Source: Clostridium thailandense (GTDB lineage: Bacteria; Bacillota; Clostridia; Clostridiales; Clostridiaceae). Taken from it: a stretch of DNA of 51,782 bases. The stretch lies in assembly GCF_019207025.1 (NCBI RefSeq), contig NZ_JAEEGC010000117.1:1-51782 (forward strand). The letters run 5' to 3'. A model generated the notes under the pieces. It saw only the letters and a list, made by a program, of their open reading frames with translations. It was not told the DNA's origin and did not search any database. Position numbers and translations under genes: made by a program. Shown piece by piece: positions 17,974-26,550 of the stretch (position 1 is the first letter of the stretch; each line of letters opens with the position of its first letter).

Positions 17974-18771
17974 ATGGAAGAATGGCTCTTTAATAAGGAT
18001 GATTATATACCACAAAAGGATAAGGATAGGTTTATAGACAAAAGCATATTTGCTATATTGCATGTTTTATCTTTAATAAAAAGAAATTCTAAGATCAACA
18101 CTAGCTTTATGTATAGTATTAATAGTGCAGTAAAACTTATATTTACAATTTTAAATATAATATTTTTATCCATGTCGAAAAATTTTGTCTATGTACTTTT
18201 AGCAGATGTTTATTTTTTATTAATTTTAAGCTTACTGGATGTGGAAGATATAAAAAGGGTTCTGTCTATAAGTGCAATCGTTCCTATCTTCACTTTAGTT
18301 ATGCTTATTCCCTCAATAATGATGGGAAATGTACGAAATAGTATGTTGTTAATTTTAAAAGTTATTGGAACTATAATTATTGTTAATATACTATCTTATA
18401 CGACAAAATGGCACGACATAACCAGAGCATTAAAGCTTTTTTTTATACCAGATGTATTTATACTGGTTTTTGATATTACAATAAAATATATATATATTCT
18501 GGGTGAATTTTCCTTAGAAATGTTTTATGCTTTAAGAATTAGATCTGTTGGTAAAAATGCTAACAAATACTCGTCTATAACTAAGATAATGGGGAACCTT
18601 TTTTTAAAATCCAAGGAAATGGGTGACGAAATGTACTCTGCTATGGAATGTAGAGGATTTACAGGAGAATACTCAGCTTATAGAAGATTCAAGTTTAGTT
18701 TTAAAGATTTAATATACTGTATAGCTAACTTAACTATTATATTGTCATATTTTTATTTTGCTAGGATGTGA
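17974..18771 (+). CDS. cbiQ: ECF transporter T component, CbiQ family
   Basis: A 265-residue membrane protein with about five or six helices (near 47-65, 70-90, 92-115, 122-142, 155-178 and 245-262). The coupling motif AMECRGFTGEY lies near residues 223-233, the A-R-G segment by which T components contact their ATPase. It is followed 4 nt later by the ATPase gene. Position at the head of the corrinoid locus points to cobalt (or nickel) uptake. No substrate-binding CbiM or CbiN is encoded nearby, so the S component is elsewhere or the module serves another vitamin. Confidence 0.82.
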   Translation: MEEWLFNKDDYIPQKDKDRFIDKSIFAILHVLSLIKRNSKINTSFMYSINSAVKLIFTILNIIFLSMSKNFVYVLLADVYFLLILSLLDVEDIKRVLSISAIVPIFTLVMLIPSIMMGNVRNSMLLILKVIGTIIIVNILSYTTKWHDITRALKLFFIPDVFILVFDITIKYIYILGEFSLEMFYALRIRSVGKNANKYSSITKIMGNLFLKSKEMGDEMYSAMECRGFTGEYSAYRRFKFSFKDLIYCIANLTIILSYFYFARM

Positions 18772-18775
18772 TTTT

Positions 18776-19501
18776 ATGATTCAAATTAAAGATGTAGGGT
18801 TTAAATACAAAGATGTAGAAGTTTTAAAAAATGTAAATGTTAATATTGAAGAGGGAGAAGCGGTTGCATTAATAGGTCCTAATGGAAGTGGTAAATCTAC
18901 TTTCTTAAAGCTTTTAAATGGAATAATATTTTCCACCCAAGGAAAGTACTTTTTTAACAATGAGGAAATTAACAAAGTAAAGCTAGAAAATAGCAGCTTT
19001 TGTAAACTGTTTCATAAAAAAGTTGGCTTCGTATTTCAAAACTCTGATGCACAGCTGTTTTGCTCAAACGTATATGAAGAAATAGCTTTCGGGCCAAGAC
19101 AAATGGGAATGGATGAACAGGAAGTAGATAAAAGAGTCTGTGACTGTTTAAGACTATTAGATATTGAAGACCTTAAAGATAGGGAGCCGTATAACTTAAG
19201 TGGAGGAGAGAAAAAGAGAGTTGCCATAGCAGCAGTACTTGCATTAAATCCTGAGGTTTTAATTTTGGACGAGCCAATGAATGCAATAGATCCAAAAGGT
19301 AAAAAGTTTTTAAGGGAACTTATGATCAAGCTTAATGCTAGTGGGAAAACCATAATTTGTTCAACTCATGATTTTGAATATGTAGAAGGTATTTTTAAAA
19401 GGGTTTTAGTATTTTCAGAAAATCATATCATTATACGAGATGATAATTACGATGTCGTAATTAACGATAATAGTTTTTTGGTAGAAAATAATATAAAATG
19501 A
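18776..19501 (+). CDS. cbiO: ECF transporter ATPase, CbiO family
   Basis: A 241-residue ATPase. Walker A GPNGSGKST lies at residues 34-42, Q-loop VFQNSDAQLF (characteristic of CbiO/EcfA), signature LSGGEKKRVAIAAVL and Walker B LILDEPMNAIDP. The ATG at 18776 is chosen because AGGATGTGAT lies just upstream; a six-residue longer frame starts inside cbiQ. It forms an energy-coupling module with CbiQ. No terminator was seen between it and the riboswitch region. Confidence 0.9.
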   Translation: MIQIKDVGFKYKDVEVLKNVNVNIEEGEAVALIGPNGSGKSTFLKLLNGIIFSTQGKYFFNNEEINKVKLENSSFCKLFHKKVGFVFQNSDAQLFCSNVYEEIAFGPRQMGMDEQEVDKRVCDCLRLLDIEDLKDREPYNLSGGEKKRVAIAAVLALNPEVLILDEPMNAIDPKGKKFLRELMIKLNASGKTIICSTHDFEYVEGIFKRVLVFSENHIIIRDDNYDVVINDNSFLVENNIK

Positions 19502-19659
19502 TGAAAATACAACATTAATGTAGACTAAATAGAGTAAGAAAACACGCATCAGAAGCTGAACAACTTATTTTTGTAACTTTACATGGCTGTCTAATAAGAA
19601 TATATATTGTTGACATATATATGAGGCTATAATAAACTAGAATTAAAATCAATATTACA

Positions 19660-19850
19660 CTTTTAGGTGCCTTTTTAAAAGAAGGTGAAAAGGGAATGTG
19701 GTTAAATTCCACAGCAGCCCCCGCTACTGTAATTGATGACGAACCTTTGAAATGCCACTTTCTATGAGGGGAAGGCAAAGGGGAGGATGATTCATGAGCC
19801 AGGAGACCTGCCTAAATATAAGTAGTATAAACTTTCGGAGGGAAAGTACT
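19660..19850 (+). promoter_or_regulatory. Cobalamin (AdoCbl-type) riboswitch
   Basis: The conserved parts occur in order: AGGTGCC (19665-19671), GGGAATGTGGTTAAATTCCA, CAGCAGCCCCCGCTACTGT, a GATGA turn, and the B12 box GCCAGGAGACCTGCC (19798-19812). Downstream, ACTTTC-ggag-GGAAAGT forms a hairpin whose G-rich loop can kiss the CCCCC loop of the core, the known L5-L13 contact. It controls the 23-gene corrinoid operon starting at 20001. A TATAAT lies at 19628-19633, with TTGACA at 19610-19615 too close to be its natural partner. Confidence 0.95.
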
Positions 19851-19866
19851 TTTGATATGATTACTT

Positions 19867-19886
19867 CCGGCGTAAGCCGGTTTTTT
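19867..19886 (+). terminator. Riboswitch terminator hairpin 1
   Basis: CCGGC-GTAA-GCCGG followed by six T residues lies about 55 nt after the B12 box. It is a compact intrinsic terminator and the probable off-state of the cobalamin riboswitch. Confidence 0.8.
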
Positions 19887-19893
19887 ATGTTAA

Positions 19894-19930
19894 AAGCAGT
19901 AAACTTTGCAAGTTTACTGCTTAAATTTTT
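19894..19930 (+). terminator. Second terminator-like hairpin after the riboswitch
   Basis: A perfect 13-bp stem (AAGCAGTAAACTT and its complement) with a 3-nt loop, followed by AAATTTTT, starts 8 nt after the first terminator's T-run. It may be a backup terminator, or it may protect the processed 5' end of the operon mRNA. Confidence 0.6.
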
Positions 19931-20000
19931 ATAATAAAAAATTTTAAGGCAAATAATTATAGACTAAATTTTGGTAACATATGAAGGGGGATATATTGTT

Positions 20001-21518
20001 ATGGCAAAAATAATGATTCAAGGAACTGGTTCATCAGTTGGAAAAAGCATACTGGTAACAGCTTTATGTAGAATTTTTAAGCAGGATGGATACTCAGTTT
20101 GTCCTTTTAAATCTCAAAATATGTCTTTAAATTCATATATAACTTTGGATGGTAAAGAAATGGGGAGAGCACAAGTACTTCAAGCTTATGCCGCAGGACT
20201 TCAACCAGAAGCATATATGAATCCGATACTTTTAAAACCAACCTCAGATAAAAAATGTCAAATTATAGTTAATGGCAAGGTTTATGGCAACAGTACAGCC
20301 ATGGAATATCATAATATGAAATTAGAATTTAGGGATATGTTGAAAGAGCAATTCGAAAATATGGAAAAAAGCTTTGACATAATAGTTATGGAGGGTGCAG
20401 GAAGTCCAGCGGAAATAAACTTGAGAGATAGAGATATAGTGAATATGGGAATGGCTGAAATAGTAGATGCTCCTGTAATCATAGCTGGAGATATAGATAA
20501 AGGAGGGGTTTTTGCATCTCTTGCAGGTACTATGCTTTTATTTACAGAAGAAGAGAAAAACAGAGTTAAAGGAACAATAATAAATAAGTTTAGAGGAGAT
20601 GTTGATATATTAAAACCAGGACTTACTATGCTTGAAGATATTATAAAGGTTCCGTGCATTGGTGTAGTTCCTCATTTCACTTTGGCATTAGAGGATGAAG
20701 ATGGAGCTGTTGAATTTAATACTAAAGTTACAGCACCAATTGATATTGCCGTAATCAAATTGCCTCATATATCAAACTTTACAGATTTGGATGCATTGAA
20801 AAGTGAAGAGGACGTTTCAGTAAGATTTGTAACTTGTACGGAGGAATTTGGAAATCCTGACCTTGTTATTATTCCAGGAAGCAAAAATACTATTGAGGAT
20901 TTAATCAGAATAAGAGAATCTGGTTTGGAAAATGTTATAAGAGAGTATAGTGAAACTGGACTAGTTATTGGAATATGCGGAGGATATCAAATTCTTGGAA
21001 AAATGCTGCAAGATCCTTATGAAGTAGAAACAGATGTAAAAGAAACAGAAGGTATGGGACTTTTAGACATAGAAACTGTCTTTGAACAAGAAAAAATAAC
21101 TACTAGAATAAATGCTGAAAGTATAGAATGCTTTGGCATACATACAAATGAAAGTGATAAGGAAAATAGAAAATTAAATGTTTATGGATATGAAATCCAT
21201 ATGGGAATATGTAAATATGGAGAAAATGCAAAACCTCTATTTAGAATTACCGACAAAAATGGTGAAAAGGTTTTAATAGATGATGGTGCCATAAACAAAA
21301 AGGGTAATATTATGGGAACTTATATACATGGAATTTTTGATGGAGTAGATTTTAGAGAGTACATTCTAAATAAAATAAGAGAACAAAAAGGAATGACTAC
21401 TAAAAAATCAAATACTTATGAAAGTCTTAGAGAAAAAGAATTAGATAAACTTGCAGATATTGTTAGACAAAACCTAGATATTAATAAAATCTATGAAATA
21501 ATGGGTCTAAAGAAATAA
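20001..21518 (+). CDS. cobQ: Cobyric acid synthase
   Basis: A 505-residue enzyme (CbiP in the anaerobic naming) that amidates adenosyl-cobyrinic acid a,c-diamide at the b, d, e and g side chains, using glutamine and ATP. An N-terminal dethiobiotin-synthetase-like ATPase ([12 protein letters not shown]) is followed by a class I-like amidotransferase with its Cys in [10 protein letters not shown] and His in YIHGIFDG. The ATG at 20001 is preferred: the track extends 10 residues upstream through the GGGGG binding site. It is the first gene behind the riboswitch. Confidence 0.96.
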   Translation: MAKIMIQGTGSSVGKSILVTALCRIFKQDGYSVCPFKSQNMSLNSYITLDGKEMGRAQVLQAYAAGLQPEAYMNPILLKPTSDKKCQIIVNGKVYGNSTAMEYHNMKLEFRDMLKEQFENMEKSFDIIVMEGAGSPAEINLRDRDIVNMGMAEIVDAPVIIAGDIDKGGVFASLAGTMLLFTEEEKNRVKGTIINKFRGDVDILKPGLTMLEDIIKVPCIGVVPHFTLALEDEDGAVEFNTKVTAPIDIAVIKLPHISNFTDLDALKSEEDVSVRFVTCTEEFGNPDLVIIPGSKNTIEDLIRIRESGLENVIREYSETGLVIGICGGYQILGKMLQDPYEVETDVKETEGMGLLDIETVFEQEKITTRINAESIECFGIHTNESDKENRKLNVYGYEIHMGICKYGENAKPLFRITDKNGEKVLIDDGAINKKGNIMGTYIHGIFDGVDFREYILNKIREQKGMTTKKSNTYESLREKELDKLADIVRQNLDINKIYEIMGLKK

Positions 21519-21538
21519 AAAATTTGAGGTGAGCTATT

Positions 21539-22516
21539 TTGTTAACATCTTTCCTTATGACAAACCTTATAGATATAGTCATAGCTATAATGATAGATTG
21601 GATAATTGGTGATCCTTACTGGTTTCCTCATCCAGTTATTTACATAGGTAAGTTTATATCCTTTTTAGAAAAAAAGGGAAGAAAGTTATGTAGAACTAAT
21701 GCTGGCATTAAGATGTTTGGTGGGTTTATTGTAATAACAGTTGCATTAATAAGTTTTACTATCCCTTTTCTAATACTGACTGCAGCTAAGCATGTTATAT
21801 GGCTGTATCATTGTCTGAATATAATCATAATATGGACAACACTTGCGGCTAAATGTTTGAGTGGAGAAGCTAAAAAGGTATATTATGCATTAAAAAATAA
21901 TGACTTGGAAGATGCTAGAGTTAAACTTTCTTATATAGTTGGAAGGGATACTAAAAGTTTAAGCGATAAAGAAATAATAAGAGCAGACGTAGAGACTGTA
22001 GCAGAGAATGCTGCGGATGGAGTAATAGCTCCTTTATTCTATGCAATTATTGGAGGAGCTCCTCTAGCTATGATGTATAAAGGAATAAATACAATGGACT
22101 CAATGCTTGGATATATGAATGAGAAATATAGATATATTGGTTTTTTTCCAGCAAAAGTTGACGATGTTTTTAACTTTATACCAGCAAGAGTTGCAGGAAT
22201 ACTTATTTGCATAGTTGCTTTTGTAGTAAAAGGAAGTCCGGTTGAAAGCTTTAGAATAATGATAAGAGACAGAAAAAATCACAAAAGTCCTAACTGTGCT
22301 TATCCAGAAGGGGCTGCAGCAGGGGCTATGAGAATACAGCTAGGAGGTACAAATGTTTATTTTGGAGAAGTTGTATACAAGCCTACTATTGGAGATAAGA
22401 ATGTGGAGTTAAGCTTTAAGCATATAGATGAATGTATAAAGCTTATGTATGGCGCAGAAGCCCTTATGATTATTTTATATGCCTTAGCCTTAAGTGTTTT
22501 AATAACTAAAATTTAA
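21539..22516 (+). CDS. cbiB: Adenosylcobinamide-phosphate synthase
   Basis: A 325-residue membrane protein that joins aminopropanol phosphate (or aminopropanol) to cobyric acid at the f side chain. Family motifs are D-W-I-I-G-D-P near the start, then HPVIYIGK, VGRDTKSLS, ETVAENAADGVIAPLFY and SPNCAYPEGAAAGAM. Start is TTG with GAGGTGA 7 nt upstream. It is followed by cobD, which supplies its substrate. Confidence 0.96.
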   Translation: MLTSFLMTNLIDIVIAIMIDWIIGDPYWFPHPVIYIGKFISFLEKKGRKLCRTNAGIKMFGGFIVITVALISFTIPFLILTAAKHVIWLYHCLNIIIIWTTLAAKCLSGEAKKVYYALKNNDLEDARVKLSYIVGRDTKSLSDKEIIRADVETVAENAADGVIAPLFYAIIGGAPLAMMYKGINTMDSMLGYMNEKYRYIGFFPAKVDDVFNFIPARVAGILICIVAFVVKGSPVESFRIMIRDRKNHKSPNCAYPEGAAAGAMRIQLGGTNVYFGEVVYKPTIGDKNVELSFKHIDECIKLMYGAEALMIILYALALSVLITKI

Positions 22517-22557
22517 TTAATTTAGTAAATGTGAAAATAAATTTGTAGGAAGTGATG

Positions 22558-23670
22558 ATGTTGGAGCATGGAGGAGACATTTATACGGAGGGACTTCTTA
22601 AGGGAAAGAAACTAATTGATTTTAGTTCTAATATAAATCCACTTGGTGTTCCGGAAAGCTTTAAAAATCACATAGGTGAAGCCTTAGAGAACATGGAAAT
22701 GTATCCGGATATAAAGTATAGAACCCTTAAGAATTATATTATAGAGTACATAGAATTTAGCAAGAATTATTTTAGAAGCAGCAGAGAAAGCGATTTGAAT
22801 TTTGAAGAACAAAAAATGAGTGAAGAGAATATAGTTTTAGGAAATGGGGCGGCAGAAGTTATAGATTTGGCAGTAAGTTGCTTCAAGAGAGTTTCTTTGA
22901 TAGTGCCTTCTTTTATCGAATATGAAAAAAGTGCTTTAAAGTGGAAGTGTGATATAAATTATTCACTTTTAGACGAAAATATGAGTTATAATTACGATGA
23001 CATATTTTTGAAGATAAAGGAATCAGATGCATTAATTATAGCAAATCCTAATAATCCTAATGGAACTATAATAGACAAAGATAAATTTAAAGAAATCATG
23101 GATTATTGTGAAAAAAGTAATAAGAAGATTATTATTGATGAAGCTTTTATCGAGTTTACAGGAAAAAGAGGCTGCAGTTTGCTAAAAGAAACAGAAAAAT
23201 ATAAATGTTTATTTATAATAAAGGCCTTAACTAAGTTTTATGCTATGCCAGGTATAAGATTTGGATATGGAGTAACCTCAGATAAAGACCTAATAAAGAA
23301 AATAGAAGAAAAACAAAATCCATGGAATGTAAATTGTTTTGCAGAGGTGGCAGCAAAATATTCATTAAAAGATGAGGAATATATAAATAACTCTTTAAAT
23401 TGGATTGAAACAGAAAGAGAATTTATGCTTTCTGAATTAAAGAAGATAGATTTTATTGAAAAGGTGTATGATACATATGGCAATTTTGTTCTATGTAAGC
23501 TTAAAAAAACAAACTGTGATGAATTATACAAATTATGCTTAAAACAAGGAATAGTAATAAGAAAATGTGATAACTTTAAAGGTTTAGATAAAAATTATAC
23601 AAGGTTTGCAATTAAAAATCGAAGACATAACGAGATATTTATAGAAACTTTGAAAGACTTGAATCTTTAA
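22558..23670 (+). CDS. cobD: L-threonine-O-3-phosphate decarboxylase
   Basis: A 371-residue PLP enzyme of the class I/II aminotransferase fold that decarboxylates threonine phosphate to (R)-1-amino-2-propanol phosphate. Visible features are DFSSNINPLG, ANPNNPNG, DEAFIEFTG and the PLP-lysine region ALTKFYAMPGIRFGYG. Of three tandem starts (GTG-ATG-ATG) the last is chosen for a 7-nt spacing from AGGA. Neighbouring cbiB and downstream pduX separate it from histidinol-phosphate aminotransferase, its closest relative. Confidence 0.92.
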   Translation: MLEHGGDIYTEGLLKGKKLIDFSSNINPLGVPESFKNHIGEALENMEMYPDIKYRTLKNYIIEYIEFSKNYFRSSRESDLNFEEQKMSEENIVLGNGAAEVIDLAVSCFKRVSLIVPSFIEYEKSALKWKCDINYSLLDENMSYNYDDIFLKIKESDALIIANPNNPNGTIIDKDKFKEIMDYCEKSNKKIIIDEAFIEFTGKRGCSLLKETEKYKCLFIIKALTKFYAMPGIRFGYGVTSDKDLIKKIEEKQNPWNVNCFAEVAAKYSLKDEEYINNSLNWIETEREFMLSELKKIDFIEKVYDTYGNFVLCKLKKTNCDELYKLCLKQGIVIRKCDNFKGLDKNYTRFAIKNRRHNEIFIETLKDLNL

Positions 23671-23818
23671 AGAGATGTTATGAGAATTGATAGGCGAAAG
23701 TATTTTAATGGGAGAATAAGAAACACATAATCTAGAACAGCATTAAAAGTTAACGTATGTTTAGAAATTTTAAATTTAGTAAATATTTAATTAAGATAGA
23801 TTTTATGGAGATGGTAAA

Positions 23819-25018
23819 ATGATACAACTTATAGGTTTGAAAAGTGACGTTAAATTAGAGATAAGAGAAAAGTTTTCTATAATACAAAAACGATGTGAAA
23901 ATAATTTGGAAAACTTGAAAAAAATTTGTGATGAAGTAGTTATAATAAGCACCTGTAATAGAACTGAAATATATTTCAACTCTAAAAATTATGATGAAAG
24001 CATGATAATGAATATATTTGAGACATTAAATTGGAGTAAGGATTTAGTCGGATATACTTTTCATTATAAAGGAGAAAAAGTTGTAAGACATATTATGGAT
24101 GTAGTATGTGGTTTTCAATCTCTAATTCTAGGCGAAGATCAAATTTTAGGTCAGGTGAAGGATGCCTATGAAACAGCACTTAAAGTTAAGTCTATTAATA
24201 AAGACTTGCAAAGACTTTTTCAGTCAGCTATAACTTGTGGAAAAGAATTTAGAACAAAATCAAGTCTTTATAAAATACCTGTCTCATCTTCATCGATAGC
24301 AGTTAGTGAAAGTAGAAAGCATGGAGCTAGTAGGTTTATGCTTTTAGGATTTGGAGAAGTTGGTAAGTTAACAGCTAAATATATTTTATCAGGCTCCTTT
24401 GAAACACTTTACATAGCGGTTAGAAATCCTAAGGTTGTAGATATAGAAGACAAAAGAGTTAAAGTTATATCCTTTGACGATAGAATTAATTATTATGATG
24501 ATGTCCATTCCATAATATCATGTACATCGGCACCCCACTGCGTGATAAGAAAGAGTAATTTACCTAAAAATAAATCTCTTCTTATATTTGATTTAGCAGT
24601 ACCAAGGGATGTTGAAGAAGAAGTTAGTGATATGAACAATGTGTCGGTATATGATATTGATAAAGTGAGTTCTATTGATGATGAAAATAGAAAAAGAAGA
24701 AAGGAAATAATGGACGGTAATAGGTTTATCGTAAATAAATATATTGGTGAATTTACTGAATGGCAAAAAATACAGGATATTTCCTCAGAAATAGTTGAAT
24801 TAAAAAAATGTGGAGAAAGAGTTTACAGAAATAGATTTAAAACCTTTAAAAATAAAATGAATACAAAGGATGCAGATAAGTTAGCAGAAACACTTTTGAA
24901 AAGTACATCAGATGCTTTTGTAAACAGAGCTATAGATGTATTAAAAGAGGAACAATTGAAGGGGCGTGTAGATGATTGTATGAAGATAATAAAGAGGATA
25001 TTTTATGTAGTGGAATAG
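23819..25018 (+). CDS. hemA: Glutamyl-tRNA reductase
   Basis: A 399-residue enzyme that reduces Glu-tRNA to glutamate-1-semialdehyde, the first step of C5 tetrapyrrole synthesis. Catalytic C46 lies in STCNRTE, followed by LILGEDQILGQVK, a Rossmann domain (LLGFGEVGKLTAKY) and the helical dimerisation tail. Lower similarity in the C-terminal third is usual. It begins the precursor block (hemA, dehydrogenase, hemC, cobA-hemD, hemB, hemL) inside the corrinoid operon, so precursor supply would be controlled by cobalamin. Confidence 0.95.
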   Translation: MIQLIGLKSDVKLEIREKFSIIQKRCENNLENLKKICDEVVIISTCNRTEIYFNSKNYDESMIMNIFETLNWSKDLVGYTFHYKGEKVVRHIMDVVCGFQSLILGEDQILGQVKDAYETALKVKSINKDLQRLFQSAITCGKEFRTKSSLYKIPVSSSSIAVSESRKHGASRFMLLGFGEVGKLTAKYILSGSFETLYIAVRNPKVVDIEDKRVKVISFDDRINYYDDVHSIISCTSAPHCVIRKSNLPKNKSLLIFDLAVPRDVEEEVSDMNNVSVYDIDKVSSIDDENRKRRKEIMDGNRFIVNKYIGEFTEWQKIQDISSEIVELKKCGERVYRNRFKTFKNKMNTKDADKLAETLLKSTSDAFVNRAIDVLKEEQLKGRVDDCMKIIKRIFYVVE

Positions 25019-25641
25019 ATCATACAATGATTTCTCTAATATCTCACAAAATTAATCTTCTTATAGTAGGTGGAGGTAGAGCTGCTTTAATTAAAGCTAA
25101 AACCTTTATTCAAAGAGGGTGCAGCAGCGTATCAGTAGTTTCAAAAGAATTTTTACCAGAATTTGAGGAACTAGAGCATTATTCTAATTTAAAGCTTATA
25201 AAGGAAGAATATAAAAAACTTTATATAAAAGACAAACATATCATAGCGATTGCTACTAACTGTGAAGAGGTAAATAAAAAGGTTAGAAAAGATTGTGATG
25301 AGCTTAGTAAGTTATATATAGATTGCACCAATCCAAAAGAAGGTTTATGTATCATGGCATGCCAAAGAAGTACTAAAAGCACAAGCTTTGGAATCAATAC
25401 AAATGATATAAGCCCTAAAACTTCAGTTTTTTTAGCTAATAAAATAAAAGATAAACTAGAAAAATATGATAATTTTATATCATTTACAGCCTTAATTAGA
25501 AATAAGGCTAAAGAACTAAAAAATAAGAATGAAATAATGGGATTTATATGTTCTGATGACTTCTTGTTTTTTTATGAAATAGGGTTAGGAGAACTTATAT
25601 TAAAAATGTTTTATCCAGATGTAGAACTGTTTAAGGAATAA
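24976..25641 (+). CDS. Precorrin-2 dehydrogenase-like (CysG N-terminal) protein
   Basis: A 221-residue protein with an NAD-binding start (INLLIVGGGRAALIKAKTF) and the layout of the siroheme synthase N-terminal region: VSKEFLPEFEEL, HIIAIATNCEEVN, NPKEGLCIMACQRS. It should oxidise precorrin-2 to sirohydrochlorin, which CbiK then loads with cobalt. The start at 24976 overlaps hemA by 43 nt and lacks a clear binding site; ATG 25027 is an alternative. The canonical Gly-x-Val-Ala phrase is changed to GRAALIKA. Chelatase activity is not implied. Confidence 0.75.
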   Translation: MYEDNKEDILCSGIDHTMISLISHKINLLIVGGGRAALIKAKTFIQRGCSSVSVVSKEFLPEFEELEHYSNLKLIKEEYKKLYIKDKHIIAIATNCEEVNKKVRKDCDELSKLYIDCTNPKEGLCIMACQRSTKSTSFGINTNDISPKTSVFLANKIKDKLEKYDNFISFTALIRNKAKELKNKNEIMGFICSDDFLFFYEIGLGELILKMFYPDVELFKE

Positions 25642-25665
25642 CAAAATAAAAAGGTGGGGTAAATA

Positions 25666-26538
25666 TTGAAGCTTAAAATTGCAACACGTAGAAGTAAATT
25701 AGCTCAAGTTCAAACAGAGAGTATAATGAAAATTTTGAAGGAAGAATACAACGTAGAAAGTGAAAAACTTTTAATAGAGACAATTGGAGACAAAAGACTT
25801 GATGTAGCATTAAATAAAATAGGAGGAAAAGGGCTTTTTGTTAAGGAAATTGAAATGGCTCTTTTTGAAGATGAAGCAGATGCTGCTGTTCACAGTATGA
25901 AAGATGTACCTTTTGAAGTACCAGAAATGTTCGAGATAGCAGCAATTCCTGCAAGGGAAGACGTCAGAGATGTTTTTGTAGCCATGAATGGAATACATTT
26001 CACAGAACTTAGAAAGGGAGCAAGGGTTGGCACAAGCAGCAATAGAAGAGCAGCACAAGTAAAATTGTTAAGGCCAGATCTTGAAATAGTACCTATAAGG
26101 GGCAATGTACAAACTAGAATAGATAAAATAGAAAGAGAAAATCTTGATGGTATAATACTTGCCGCTGCAGGCCTTAAAAGATTGGATATGGAAAATATAA
26201 TTACAGATTACTTTGCTGTTGATGGTATAATCCCTGCAGTAGGTCAGGGGGCTTTAGGAATTGAAGTAAAGAAGAATGGAATAAATGGAGATGTATTTAA
26301 AAAGCTTGACTGTGAAGAAACTAGAATATGTGTCGAAGCAGAAAGAAGCTTTATGAGAACATTAAATGGAGATTGCCATTCGACCATAGGAGCCTATGCA
26401 GAGCTTGCAGGAAGTTTAATGAATATTATTGGAATATATCAAGTAGGAGATAAATTAGTTAAAAAAGATATAAGTGGTAACAAAGAAAATTACAAAGAAC
26501 TTGGTGAACAATTAGCTAAAAAAATACTAAATGCATAG
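25666..26538 (+). CDS. hemC: Porphobilinogen deaminase (hydroxymethylbilane synthase)
   Basis: A 290-residue enzyme that condenses four porphobilinogens into hydroxymethylbilane. Recognisable are [44 protein letters not shown] and the cofactor-binding Cys in [14 protein letters not shown]. The last is less conserved than the usual GGCxxPIGA. Start is TTG with GGTGGGG 7 nt upstream. It lies between the precorrin-2 dehydrogenase-like gene and cobA-hemD. Confidence 0.95.
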   Translation: MKLKIATRRSKLAQVQTESIMKILKEEYNVESEKLLIETIGDKRLDVALNKIGGKGLFVKEIEMALFEDEADAAVHSMKDVPFEVPEMFEIAAIPAREDVRDVFVAMNGIHFTELRKGARVGTSSNRRAAQVKLLRPDLEIVPIRGNVQTRIDKIERENLDGIILAAAGLKRLDMENIITDYFAVDGIIPAVGQGALGIEVKKNGINGDVFKKLDCEETRICVEAERSFMRTLNGDCHSTIGAYAELAGSLMNIIGIYQVGDKLVKKDISGNKENYKELGEQLAKKILNA

Positions 26539-26550
26539 GGGGAACTAGAA

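Noticed and set aside
19610..19633. TTGACA and TATAAT as a promoter for the riboswitch
   Set aside because: The spacing is only 12 nt, so they cannot be partners in an ordinary vegetative promoter; the -10 box alone may be real.
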